Assembly (NCBI GenBank): GCA_016713035.1
Contig: JADJPW010000001.1
Location: 496,001-560,000 of the forward strand
Origin: Verrucomicrobiaceae bacterium
GTDB taxonomy: Bacteria; Verrucomicrobiota; Verrucomicrobiia; Verrucomicrobiales; Verrucomicrobiaceae
DNA: 64,000 nucleotides
Direction of reading: 5' to 3'
In this document: positions 39,985 to 48,916 of the stretch, one piece after another
Position numbering within the stretch: the first letter of the stretch is position 1
Layout of the letters: every line of letters begins with the position of its first letter
Notes under the pieces: generated by a model
Told to the model about the DNA's origin: nothing
Databases searched by the model: none
The model's input: only the letters and a program-made list of their open reading frames with translations
Translations under genes and position numbers: made by a program

Positions 39985-40770
39985 TTAGGACGCAGCGTTG
40001 AGAGCGGATGAGCTACGATTTCGACGAACAAAAAACCGGCAGGCGATCAGCACAAAAACGATGCAGCCATATTGCGCGGGTGTGAGGCCACCGTAGCGCA
40101 CGTCACAACTCGGCAGGTCGGTGGCGCGGAGAAAGTCGAGGAAGAAACGCGGCACGGCATAGGCGATGAGCATGATGTGGAGCAGGGTGCCGGGAGGGGA
40201 GCTGGCGATGCGCTCCTTCCGCCCCAGCCAGTGGACGAGCGGGAGCCACAAGAAGCACAGCAGCCACTCGTACAGCCCCAGGTCATGGCGGGGCGTGTCG
40301 GGGAACTTCACCGCCAGCCAGAACTGCGAGGGACAACCCGGATGGTCATGCGCAGTGGTGCAGCCGAGGCGGCCAAAGAACCAGACGTGGAAGAATGTGA
40401 AGACGCACACGTCCGCATAAGGCAGGAAGGGCACACGCAACCAGCGAACAAAGATAGCCCCAGCGAGCGCAGAGGTGAACATGCCGCCATAGGACGACAT
40501 GCCCTGCCAGATCTGAATGAGGCTCCAAGGATCCGCACGGAACACCTCTGGGTGGTACACAAACAAAAAGACCCAGTGGGAACCGAGCAGCCCAAAAAAG
40601 GCGCACACGGCGACGAGACTGGAGACGATTTGCGAGTCCAGCCCGACCCGCCGAGCCTGCCAGCGGGCGACGAAATACCCAGTGATGATGCCCACCCATA
40701 CCAATAGCCCAAATACTCCGAAGGAATGCCCGCCGACCTGGAGGGGCGGCAGGTCGAGGTAGGGCACCAT
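39985..40770 (-). CDS. lgt: prolipoprotein diacylglyceryl transferase (variant motif)
   Basis: 261 residues, seven predicted membrane helices. Lgt landmarks are MVPYLDLPPLQVGGHSFGVFGLLVWVG at the start and MSSYGGMFTSALAG in the middle. At the usual GRxGNFxNGE signature it reads FGRLGCTTAHDHPG, a variant seen in some non-proteobacterial Lgt proteins. The C-terminal PRFFLDFLRA completes the pattern. It transfers diacylglycerol to the lipobox Cys of prolipoproteins, which agrees with the many lipoproteins in this window. Upstream on the same strand is a beta-barrel protein gene. Confidence 0.85.
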   Translation of the reverse strand: MVPYLDLPPLQVGGHSFGVFGLLVWVGIITGYFVARWQARRVGLDSQIVSSLVAVCAFFGLLGSHWVFLFVYHPEVFRADPWSLIQIWQGMSSYGGMFTSALAGAIFVRWLRVPFLPYADVCVFTFFHVWFFGRLGCTTAHDHPGCPSQFWLAVKFPDTPRHDLGLYEWLLCFLWLPLVHWLGRKERIASSPPGTLLHIMLIAYAVPRFFLDFLRATDLPSCDVRYGGLTPAQYGCIVFVLIACRFFVRRNRSSSALNAAS

Positions 40771-40785
40771 GCGAATTGCGGGGGA

Positions 40786-41727
40786 TCAGAAGTTGTAGTT
40801 CAGGCCGAGGGTCGGCGTGAAGTTCCAGGTCTTGTAGTCGTAGATGCCGCCGAAGCGGCCGGTGGTGGTCTCAAAGCCAGCGAGATTGCTGTCATTGCGC
40901 ATGTAGGTGACGCCGAGGGTGAGCTGGAGCTGCTTGGTAAAGGTGTGCACGAGCTGCAAACTGGCGGTGGTGCGCCAGTCCTGGCGGTCTTGCGGGAACT
41001 GGCCCGGTGCGAAGTGCTGGAAGGAGGCGTAGCTCTGCATCACGGAGAGATCGATGCGGTCTTTGCCCGTCACTGGCACGCTGTAGCGCACGGAGAGGCC
41101 GGGGGTGATCTGGTCAAAGTCACTCGGCTGCGCCTTGATCCAGTTCAGCGTGGCGGAGACGGTGAGGTTGCCTTTCCCCACGTTTTTCCGCCAGAACGGC
41201 ACCACGGCGCTCAGCGTGTGGAAATTCAGCCCGCTGCTGTCGTAGGAGCTGTCGTAGAACCAATTGCCGCTGTAGGACAGGTAGTAGGGCACTTTGCCAA
41301 AAGCCAGTCCGGCAAGCATGACGCGGGTGCCGAGCATGTTGCGGCTGAGGGTGTCCTGGTTGGCGTAGTCGCTGCGGTTCGCCACGAAGGCCCAGTCGAG
41401 ATACAAGCTGCTGCCGAGGGTGGTGCGCCAGCCTGCGGAGAGATTGGTGTCCAGCAGCCAGTCTTTCTGCTCACGAAAGTCGGAAAAAGCGTTCGTCGTG
41501 TGCGTGTAGGCGGTGGAAAGATTCACATAGTAGGGATCCGGGTCCACCAAGGACGAGAAGGGATTCGAAGAGGAGGCGGTGCTGCGTGTGATACGCTGGG
41601 TTTCCACTTCACCCACCTGAGCGCTGGCCTGCTGACCACAGGCATCGGTGACACAAAGCGTCGAGGCGAGAACCATGCTGAAAAAGCCATTCAGCAAGCG
41701 AGAAGTAGAGCGTCGGGGGGAAGACAT
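40786..41727 (-). CDS. outer-membrane beta-barrel protein
   Basis: 313 residues. The N-terminus is a signal peptide (LLNGFFSMVLASTLCVTDACGQQ), then a short Ser/Thr linker. From residue 70 on there are alternating amphipathic strands rich in Tyr, Trp, Asn and Ser (YVNLSTAYTHTTNAFS, LYLDWAFVANRSDYANQ...), ending with a terminal Phe (TPTLGLNYNF) that is the usual outer-membrane insertion signal. Substrate unknown. It is preceded by an unusually AT-rich leader with direct repeats. Confidence 0.75.
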   Translation of the reverse strand: MSSPRRSTSRLLNGFFSMVLASTLCVTDACGQQASAQVGEVETQRITRSTASSSNPFSSLVDPDPYYVNLSTAYTHTTNAFSDFREQKDWLLDTNLSAGWRTTLGSSLYLDWAFVANRSDYANQDTLSRNMLGTRVMLAGLAFGKVPYYLSYSGNWFYDSSYDSSGLNFHTLSAVVPFWRKNVGKGNLTVSATLNWIKAQPSDFDQITPGLSVRYSVPVTGKDRIDLSVMQSYASFQHFAPGQFPQDRQDWRTTASLQLVHTFTKQLQLTLGVTYMRNDSNLAGFETTTGRFGGIYDYKTWNFTPTLGLNYNF

Positions 41728-41778
41728 CTGTTAAATATTTGACATTTGTTAAATAAATCAATTTAAATTAAAAAAAGG
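41728..41778 (-). promoter_or_regulatory. AT-rich upstream region with direct repeats
   Basis: This stretch is much richer in A/T than the surrounding DNA. It contains two copies of TGTTAAATA (41729-41737 and 41747-41755, 18 bases apart, plus-strand reading) and short palindromes (AAATATTT, TTTAAATT). It directly precedes the beta-barrel gene and is probably its promoter/operator; no exact -10/-35 assignment is possible. Confidence 0.45.
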
Positions 41779-41781
41779 GGG

Positions 41782-42693
41782 CTATCGGCTCCTGGAACGC
41801 TGCCACGCTCCGGCTGCATGAGCTGCCCAGGTTTGATAAAAGTCGGCTGGCAAAAACAAGGCCGCGCCAGCCACCATGGACAACGTGAAAAGAGTCACGC
41901 CCGGAATGGTGAAGGCGATCCCCACATGCAGGGCGACGAGGCAGAGCGTCATTGGCACACGAGTCGCACGAAACCACACTAGGAACGGTGCCAACCCCTC
42001 GACGATCACGGTCCCCCAAGTGATGCCACGACGAATCCAACCATCCAAAGCCAGCGTGATCCAGGGCATGCGGCCTTTTTCCCACCACATGTCACTCGCT
42101 ACGGCCCAGTGCATGGCGTCTCCCGTCCACCAAGCGGGCTCCTGCGCAAATTTGTAAGGCAGGCTGACGGCATAGATGAGCAGGAAATTGACCTGCATCA
42201 GTCGCCAGGCCCAAACCAGCGGCAGCGTGGGCAAGGCTTTTGAAGCGTGGCGGCGTGCATCCAAGCTGAGCCGCATGCCCCAGGGAGAAAACATACCGTA
42301 AAACAGCAGCATGCGCAGCACCAGATCCTCGCCGTTCACCACCCATGGGCAGCGGTTGATCAACGAGGTCATCAGCAGGAACAGCGAAATCGTCATGAGC
42401 CGCGTCCGCCACCCGAGCATCAGCCCCACGCTACACGCGACGCACACATGCCTCCAAAACCCCACCGGCACGACGCCCTCGGTCCAGTACAATAGCGAGT
42501 ACCAATCCTGGTGCCTACCCGCGTAAAGCTGCTCGTCGTGGAGCTGCAGCATGCCGTCCGCAGCGTAAAAGCGGTCCCAGTTTGGCGTCAGGGCGAGAAA
42601 CATGGCCAGCAGCAACGCTCCCACACCGATGCGGCACACCGCCATCGGCAGTGGGTCCTGACGGGCAAACCAAAAAGAGTTCCAAGCTTTCAT
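41782..42693 (-). CDS. HTTM-domain membrane protein
   Basis: 303 residues with about seven membrane helices. The pattern CRIGVGALLLAMF, LLFYGMFSPWG, LLIYAVSLPYKFAQEPAWWTGDAMHWA fits the HTTM (vitamin K-dependent carboxylase-like) family of integral proteins. Family function in bacteria is mostly unknown; a few act as carboxylases or sporulation-delaying proteins. The ATG overlaps the upstream gene's stop by ATGA, so the two form a coupled pair. Confidence 0.75.
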   Translation of the reverse strand: MKAWNSFWFARQDPLPMAVCRIGVGALLLAMFLALTPNWDRFYAADGMLQLHDEQLYAGRHQDWYSLLYWTEGVVPVGFWRHVCVACSVGLMLGWRTRLMTISLFLLMTSLINRCPWVVNGEDLVLRMLLFYGMFSPWGMRLSLDARRHASKALPTLPLVWAWRLMQVNFLLIYAVSLPYKFAQEPAWWTGDAMHWAVASDMWWEKGRMPWITLALDGWIRRGITWGTVIVEGLAPFLVWFRATRVPMTLCLVALHVGIAFTIPGVTLFTLSMVAGAALFLPADFYQTWAAHAAGAWQRSRSR

Positions 42694-43346
42694 CGGGGAG
42701 CCTCCTCCTTGGTAGGGAGTGTGTAGCGACCGAAGTCAATCGTGTGCCAGTCGTCCGACACGAGCTTTTGCCGCCTCACGGCCTCATCCGGCGGTAGGAT
42801 CATCTGGTAGCGCAGATTCCAGCGAATCTTGGTCAGGGGCATACCCTCGTGCTCTGGATACAAACGGGCCAAGTAGCGCATGCAGGCCTGCCGGGCGAAT
42901 TCGTCGCGGTAGATGTTCAGATCGAGCTTCCGCTGTCTGAAATCAAAAATGTAGGTTTGGGCCCACGTGCGCTTGCTTTGCCCCGGCAGAGGCAAAAGCA
43001 CCCATTTCTCGGCCTTGCCACTGCCATACACGCCCCGGATGTCATAGTGCCAGTTGAACTCACTCTGCTTGCCAAACATCTGCCAGACATTGTTCAGACC
43101 CGCGAGGTGCGCATACTGCTGCCAGCGCCAATGGACCAAACTCAGCCGGTATTTCGCCATCGGTGCCCAGTCCGCCGTCCATTCCGCATGCTTCCGCGCC
43201 GCCCACGCGGGTGGCAGGCTCACATACAGCACCGTGGAGATGTTTAGCACGATGAACAGGCTCAAAACCACGCGCCACCCGCGACCCGGCAGCTTTTCAG
43301 CATCGGGGCCCGCCTGCTCGTCTGGGGTGACTTCGGTGTGACTCAT
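42690..43346 (-). CDS. single-pass membrane protein paired with HTTM protein
   Basis: 218 residues from ATG 43346 (MSHTEVTPDEQ); an earlier in-frame ATG at 43385 would overlap the divergent ridA leader. One helix at residues 25-45 (VVLSLFIVLNISTVLYVSLP) is followed by a soluble Trp/Tyr/Arg-rich domain (HWRWQQYAHLAG, TYIFDFRQRKLDLNIYRDEFARQACMRYL). No family recognised. ATGA overlap with the HTTM gene indicates a joint role. Confidence 0.65.
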   Translation of the reverse strand: MSHTEVTPDEQAGPDAEKLPGRGWRVVLSLFIVLNISTVLYVSLPPAWAARKHAEWTADWAPMAKYRLSLVHWRWQQYAHLAGLNNVWQMFGKQSEFNWHYDIRGVYGSGKAEKWVLLPLPGQSKRTWAQTYIFDFRQRKLDLNIYRDEFARQACMRYLARLYPEHEGMPLTKIRWNLRYQMILPPDEAVRRQKLVSDDWHTIDFGRYTLPTKEEAPR

Positions 43347-43449
43347 GCCGGATGAGTGCTTTACCCGGTGCGTTTGGCAAGTCATGAGAAGTCCCGGCTG
43401 GAAAAGTCCGCACGGCCCGTTATCAACACCTCCTCTTCCTCATCTCCCC

Positions 43450-43890
43450 ATGACACCTCAGCAAAAAGCAGAATCCCTCGGCCTCACCTTCGCGAAGCAA
43501 GCCCCCGGCTACCTGAACCTCTGCATCCGCAGTGGCAACCAGCTCCTCACCTCCGGCCACGTCAGCGACCTCAAAGGCAAGCTCGGAGCCGACTTGAAGA
43601 CCGAAGACGGCTACAAGGCTGCCAAGAACTGCGCTGAAAAAGTCCTCCGCTCCGTCTGGGACACTCACGGCACGCTCGATGGCCTCAAAGTCATCAAAGT
43701 GCTCGGATGCGTGAACTCCACGCTCGATTACAGCGACCAGCACCTCGTCATCAACGGCTGCTCCGACCTCCTGCACGAAATCTTCGGCAAAGAAGGCGAC
43801 GGCTACCACGCCCGCAGCGCCCTCGGCTTCGCCCAACTCCCCACCGGCGCCGCCGTCGAGGTCGAAGCCATCTTTGAGATCAAAAGCTAG
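43450..43890 (+). CDS. RidA/YjgF-type deaminase family protein
   Basis: 146 residues from ATG 43450, giving the compact RidA-like start (MTPQQKAESLGLTF). Characteristic segments are NQLLTSGHVSDLKGKLG, VIKVLGCVNSTLDYSDQHLVINGCSDLL and ARSALGFAQLPTGAAVEVEAIFEI, which contains the substrate-site Arg. RidA proteins hydrolyse reactive enamine/imine intermediates of amino-acid metabolism. The stop codon TAG overlaps the six-base sequence CTAGAC that abuts an IS element, so the transposon inserted exactly at the gene end without removing coding sequence. Confidence 0.9.
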   Translation: MTPQQKAESLGLTFAKQAPGYLNLCIRSGNQLLTSGHVSDLKGKLGADLKTEDGYKAAKNCAEKVLRSVWDTHGTLDGLKVIKVLGCVNSTLDYSDQHLVINGCSDLLHEIFGKEGDGYHARSALGFAQLPTGAAVEVEAIFEIKS

Positions 43891-43901
43891 ACCCAATGCC
43901 G

Positions 43902-45364
43902 CTAAGCAAAAGGGTCGATGATGAGATCGTCGCTGGCTTGGAGAGAAGATGCCGAGAGCAGGCGTGGCCATTTGCTCACGGGCTGTCGCACCTTGCGCTG
44001 GCAACTACGTCTTCGTCGCGCTGGTAACGCGGCTTGGGCGATTTGCTCTCGCACTCGGCGCACCAGCACTCCTTGTGCCGCCTCGTCCATGAGGCCCTGC
44101 GCTGCCTCCAGCACCAGTAGCAGCGCTACGGTGTGCTCCAAACAGTGGCTCATGCTGATGCGCAGCGCTCCTGCCTGCCGGACTTCTTCATCCTCACTGC
44201 TCTGTGCGCAGGCTAGTCGCTCCTCAGCCACCAGTGAGCTGGCGATGAGGAGCGCGGCGAGTTCTTGCTGTGCTGTCTCGGTGCGTTGTGCGCTGAGCAA
44301 ATGCCCTCCGTGAAGCACGAGCTTGAGTTCTTTGTAAAAGACTTCCTGTTCCCAGCGCTTCGCATACAACGCCAACAACTCACGCGCACTGCCCTGCTGC
44401 ACGCTCAGGCTCGTCCACAGCCGCACCTTCACCCACTCTCCAGCGGCGTTGCGCACTCGCCCCACGATCTCGCGCACTGGCAACTCGCTCTGGCGCATCG
44501 GCGGATGTTTGCGCGGGCGGCCCCGCGCTTTGTTCGCCTCGGGTGTCTGCTTCTCGTCAGCTTTGGACGGAGCTGTTGTTGACGAGTCTGCGCATGGGCT
44601 CTCACGCTCGCGCAGACTCACCACCACCTCCGCACTGCCATCGGCATGCACGCTTTGCACTCGCACGGAGAGCTTTTGCCGCACTCGGACCAAAAAGTGA
44701 CTCTGCGTGCGCTGCGAATGTTTTTGCAGTTCTTTGAGCATCGGAGCCTGCCCGTAATAGCGGTCGGCGATGAGCAGGCTGCGAGCCTGGTAGCGCGGCG
44801 AGCAGCGGATCGGCCAGCGATTTCTCATTGAGCGCACCCAGTGACATCGATACGGCCAGCGGTGCATGGGTGCCGAGCTCGACCAGCGTGCTCATGGAGA
44901 GCTTGGCAAAGGCTGCCTGCGCACGACGACTGCGGCTTTTGGGCACTTGGGCGTTGATCTGCACGGTGTTAAGCAGGTTCCACTGCCCACCGTCGATGCC
45001 GACCAAGCGCAGCCCGGCGAAAAAACACGCTGGATGCCGCTGCTCACAGGCTAGCGGCACCAGGGAGTGGCGCATGCAGGCATCGAAAGCTTGGGTGGAT
45101 ATCTTCAAACGACGCTGGCTTAGCGCCGCGGAGCCTGATGCGCACAGCAAAATAACGACCGATGATCTGCTGTAGGCTGCCGCAAGCGTGCAGACTTTGG
45201 GCGACCATGCCGGCGATGAGTTGCCAACCGAGAAGTTTGCGTCGCGGCCCTTGGTGCGTTGGCTCTGCCCGCAGTTCCTCGGGCAACTGCTCGACGCCGA
45301 GTTTTTTGCGGATGCGTGCAGAGAGATGATGTTCGTATCGCGGTGGGCTGGATGGCTTTACCAT
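43902..45364 (-). pseudogene. IS4-family transposase, at least two frameshifts
   Basis: Three fragments in successive frames make one transposase. They are an N-terminal part (45364 to about 45110, KLLGWQLIAGMVAQSLHA, GSLQQIIGRYF), a middle part (about 45110-44800, RLVGIDGGQWNLLN with the first catalytic Asp and TQ-like INAQVPKSRSRRAQ) and a C-terminal part (about 44800-43902). The last holds IADRYYGQ with the second Asp and the IS4 hallmark Y-x2-R-x3-E-x6-K in YAKRWEQEVFYKELK. All DDE residues survive but the frame is split, so the protein is probably not made. Confidence 0.8.
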
Positions 45365-45448
45365 CTACCGCTAGTTGACTCAGCTACTCAGTTGTACAGC
45401 ACTCTTTTCGCCCCTCTTCGCTTTTTTTGCTTAGCGGCATTGTGGCTA

Positions 45449-46571
45449 GACCGGTTCTCAAAAGAATGTCATAAACGCGTCTTTGGGCGGCACTGGGACT
45501 GAAGGATGGATGGCTGGTCGAACAAAGAGCGTAGGGACTCGATGATACGGTCCTGAAGTTGCTCGGAAGTCTTGGCGATCCAGCCGTTGAACCAGTCGGC
45601 CTTCATGCGCAGCCACAAGCGTTCGATGGCGTTGAGATCGGGCGAGCGTGGTGGCAGATACTCGGGCTCAAAGTGGTGCCAGTTAAGACTCTTGGTCTTG
45701 TGCCATGAGGCGTTGTCGAGCACCAGGATGGCGCGGCGTCCTGCCACGTGCGGATTCTCCTCAGCTAGAGTGTCAAGGAACACCTGAAAGTGACGCTGTC
45801 GCACAGGTTGAAGAGCAGTGCGCCGAGACGTCCATCTTTGGGCCGCACTGCGCCAAACACATTGTAGCGGATGTGCTCGCCGAGATAAGGTGAGTGGCGC
45901 ACCTTGCCGATCTTGGTCCAGGTACGGCGCGGGCGCGGATCGCCTTCAAAGCCGCTTTCGTCGCTGAACCACAAGTCGACGCTCGGATCGGCCACCCAGC
46001 GCTGGAGCTTTTGGCAGAAGGCTTGGCGCTTGTCCTCATCCTGGTTGAGCGGCCAGGGGCGCGGAACTTTGAGGCGGTAATCGTGCTCGTGGAGATAGCG
46101 CACGGTGGTGCTGTAGCCGAGCTGCGTTTGCAGGTTCTGCTTGATCCAGCCGTGCAACTTCACCGCAGTCCAGTGGCTCTGTCCAGCCAGCGACGGATCT
46201 TCGATGAGAGGCAGAATTTTTTCGTTCACTTGTTCCTTGGGCAGGATTCGGCGACGGCCGCTGCTACGCCCAGGAATGAGACCATCAAGGCCGGCGAGAT
46301 TGAAGGCTTGGATAAAGCGCAAAACCTGCCGCAGGCTGAAGCCTGAGAGGTCAGCGACTTGCTCGCGGCTCTTGCCTTCATAAAGCCAGCGCAGCGCTTG
46401 AAGCCGACGAAAGCCCTTCTTCGTGGGTGAGCAATCCATCGCCACGCCGACCTCTTCCAAGGTCGCGTTTTCGAGATTGAGTGTGATGCACGGGCGGGCC
46501 ACCGCCGCCTATTAATTACCGCAATTCTAAAAAGTACAGCCTCAATATGACATTCTTTTTGAGAACCGGTC
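45449..46571 (-). mobile_element. IS630-type insertion sequence nested in the IS4-type element
   Basis: The element is 1123 bp. Terminal inverted repeats GACCGGTTCTCAAAAGAATG (left) and its match on the right differ by one A in the A-run. Both ends are flanked by TA (45447-45448 and 46572-46573), the target dinucleotide of the IS630/Tc1-mariner group. Removal of the element and one TA restores a continuous IS4-type right end. Confidence 0.9.
45469..46502 (-). CDS. IS630-family transposase in two overlapping frames
   Basis: The upstream frame (46502-45765, 245 residues) has the helix-turn-helix region (GKSREQVADLSGFSLRQVLRF) and the first catalytic Asp in LWFSDESGFEGDPRP. The downstream frame (ending 45469) has the second Asp in AILVLDNASWHKTKS and the Glu in YLPPRSPDLNAIERLWLRMK. 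The frames meet near 45765-45804 around TTGACACTCTAG, where a shift of one base joins '..NLCDS' to 'FQVFLDTLAEENPH'. IS630 elements often use programmed frameshifting, but no classical A-rich slippery site is evident, so decay is also possible. Confidence 0.8.
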
Positions 46572-46688
46572 TAGCGGCATTGCGGCTAGACATGCAATCA
46601 TGGTGAGCAATTTCCCAAAGATGCAGGGAGTTCTAAAGTTTGGTTTCAATAGGAGTCTGCGGGCCTCCTTGAATATGGGTATGCGGAT

Positions 46689-48860
46689 CTACTTCGCCGC
46701 TGTCGTGGGCGGGGCGGCTTTCACGCTCACGCGGATGGGCTGTGAGATGAGGATCTCGACGGTGTCAGTGGGATTGGCGGCGGTCGTCACGCTCTTCATG
46801 CGGCTGGCGGCGGCAGTCAGGGCTGCTTCGGCCTGTTTTTGCTTTTCAGCGGCTTTTTTCGCGGCTGCGGCATCGGTGGCGGCGATCTTTTTGGCCTCGG
46901 CGGCAGCGGCGGTGAGTTGTTGCTCGGCTTTCTTTTGCTCCGCTTCTGCCAGCGGCACCGCAGCGGGGTTGTAGCGGTATTTGCAGATGCCCAGGCTTTG
47001 CAGGGCAAAGGTGTAATCCCCCGGCGCGATCTTCAATTCCGCGAGATTGAGCGCTAGCTCATGCGTGGCGGCCTTCAGCGGGATGTCGAACTCCTTGATG
47101 GCGCTGAAGCCTTCGCCGTAGGCTTTTACTTTGATGGAACTGCCGTTGAATTCATTCCGCCAAGTCAGCTTGAGCGGGATTTTCAGCGTTTCGCCTGCTT
47201 TGGCCTCATAGACCTTGTTTTCGGCTACGGTGATGGACAGCGGCGCTTGCTCCGAGTCCGTGACGGAGACGGGAATATCAGCCATGAGGCGTGGGGCGGG
47301 GATTTCGCCTTTGGCGTCCTTCACAGACCATTCCATGCTGGCGAGCCGCACGGGCCGTACGACCTCTTTGCCGCCGATGAGGGCTTTTCCGACGATTTTT
47401 GCCAAAGCGAAGCCACGCGGGGCTTTTTCATCGGCGGAGAGGATGAGGTGCCCATAGCTTTTGCCTTTGCCGATCTTCAATCCGGCGGCGCTGACGCCTG
47501 GAGGCAGGTTTTCCATGTGGATGTCGATTTCGCCATCGAAGCCATCACGGCGCTGCACCACGACTTCAAAGGCGCGGGCATCGCCCTGTCGGAGTGACAT
47601 GGGCTTGGAAAGGGAGGCGCGGTCTCCATTGCGCAGGGTCATGTGGACGGCCCAGGTGGCGAGGGCGAAATCGGGCGCTGCCTGGCGGACGAGCAGGCGA
47701 TAGACGTTGTTGGCATCGGAGCGGGTGCCGCCAAAGAGGTCACGCACTTGCAGGCGGTAGGTGCCGTCTTCTTTGACCTCGAATTTGCCGAGCACGTCGG
47801 GTGATCCGGCATCGTAGGGCGGGCCGTCGTAGGAGTAGCCGTTGCTGGTGACCTTCATCGGTGGGGCGATGTCGTAGAGCTCGGCCACATCGGTGAATTG
47901 GCCTTTTTTGACCTGCTGCACGAGCACAAAGGGATCGGTATTGAGCCCGAGTCGCTCACTGGCGACCTCGACCCACCAGGTCTCGCCTTTTTTCGCGGTG
48001 AACTCATAGGTATCGACATCTGCGGCGGGATAAAAGGCCCCTGCGATGTCGCATGGCAGCGTGATCTTTTGGGCGTCTTTGTTGTTCGGCTCCGATTCGG
48101 TGGCTGCAGCACTAGCGGCGAGACCGTGCGGAGGCCAGGACATGGCGCTGACCATTTGAGTCTGCGGTTGCGGCTGCGCGGGGCTTTTCTGCAAAGCGAG
48201 GCGGTAAAAGTGGCGCTCGCCGCCTTGGTAAGTGAGATCGTTCACTTTGATGATGTAGGTGCCATCGGCGGGCGGGGTGAAGTCAATGATGCCGCCGGTG
48301 CGATTCACTTTGAGGTCTGCGCCTTTGCCATCCGCCAGGATGACGACGGGCGTGAGCCGTGAGTCGATGCCGACCGCTGCGCAGTCGATGGAGACGGCCT
48401 GGCCCTTCACGCCGGTGAAGGAATAAAAATCCACGGCTCTCCTCGTCATGGTGGCATTGCAGATCGAGCCCACGGGCAGTTTCAGAGCTGTTTCGAGCGA
48501 ATTGTTCGCTTGGGTGCGGACGATTTCCGGCAGCTTATTGACCGAAAAGGCCCGCGCGGAGGACACGCCGAGCCGTGACATGACACGGGCATCGTAAACA
48601 CCCACCGGAGCATCGGCGGCGATGCTGACGGTGAATTTGTTCGTGGCACCCGCGACGGGCTTGGCAGTGATCTTCGGTGTGGAGAAGGTCAGCTCGGTCA
48701 CGTCCTCGGTGTTTTCACCGGTGATCGTGACTTCGACATTTTGGCCCACCTGTCCGCCCATCGGCATCAGCGTGAGCAGACGCGGCAACGGCAGCGTCAC
48801 CTGCTGGGCGAGCAGCGGAGCAGAAAAAGCAGCGAGGAAGCAAAGAAAGCGCGGAAACAT
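46689..48860 (-). CDS. secreted PPC-domain protein
   Basis: 723 residues from ATG 48860 (MFPRFLCFLAAFSAPLLAQQ signal peptide). An Ig-like/IPT-type N-terminal region (GGQVGQNVEVTITGEN, then VYDARVMSRLGVSSARAFSV) is followed by PPC (bacterial pre-peptidase C-terminal) beta-sandwiches: VDFYSFTGVKGQAVSID..., and again after ESEPNNKDAQKITLPCDIAG. The C-terminus has a Lys/Ala coiled coil (EAEQKKAEQQLTAAAAEAKK). Such proteins are common in PVC bacteria and are usually encoded near DUF1549/DUF1553 proteins. No protease domain is present. The IS-containing region begins about 100 bases downstream of its stop. Confidence 0.8.
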   Translation of the reverse strand: MFPRFLCFLAAFSAPLLAQQVTLPLPRLLTLMPMGGQVGQNVEVTITGENTEDVTELTFSTPKITAKPVAGATNKFTVSIAADAPVGVYDARVMSRLGVSSARAFSVNKLPEIVRTQANNSLETALKLPVGSICNATMTRRAVDFYSFTGVKGQAVSIDCAAVGIDSRLTPVVILADGKGADLKVNRTGGIIDFTPPADGTYIIKVNDLTYQGGERHFYRLALQKSPAQPQPQTQMVSAMSWPPHGLAASAAATESEPNNKDAQKITLPCDIAGAFYPAADVDTYEFTAKKGETWWVEVASERLGLNTDPFVLVQQVKKGQFTDVAELYDIAPPMKVTSNGYSYDGPPYDAGSPDVLGKFEVKEDGTYRLQVRDLFGGTRSDANNVYRLLVRQAAPDFALATWAVHMTLRNGDRASLSKPMSLRQGDARAFEVVVQRRDGFDGEIDIHMENLPPGVSAAGLKIGKGKSYGHLILSADEKAPRGFALAKIVGKALIGGKEVVRPVRLASMEWSVKDAKGEIPAPRLMADIPVSVTDSEQAPLSITVAENKVYEAKAGETLKIPLKLTWRNEFNGSSIKVKAYGEGFSAIKEFDIPLKAATHELALNLAELKIAPGDYTFALQSLGICKYRYNPAAVPLAEAEQKKAEQQLTAAAAEAKKIAATDAAAAKKAAEKQKQAEAALTAAASRMKSVTTAANPTDTVEILISQPIRVSVKAAPPTTAAK

Positions 48861-48916
48861 AGCCGCAAACCTACGCCGCAGAATCCGCGTTCTGTTCAAG
48901 CCTTTGATTCAGCAGA

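Larger units (their letters stand above)
43893..46585 (-). mobile_element. IS4-type element, interrupted by an IS630-type element
   Basis: The left end (CCAATGCCGCTAAGCAAAA, from 43893) recurs inverted on the right (TTTTGCTTAGCGGCATTG at 45426-45442). The right end is duplicated as CTAGCGGCATTG(T/C)GG and continues after the nested element to 46585. CTAGAC flanks both outer edges (43887-43892 and 46586-46591) as a possible target duplication. The transposase frame inside is broken, so the element is not autonomous. Confidence 0.8.

Noticed and set aside
43345..43449. N-terminal extension of the RidA-like protein
   Set aside because: The family starts near MTPQQKAESLG; the extension would overlap the divergent membrane protein leader.
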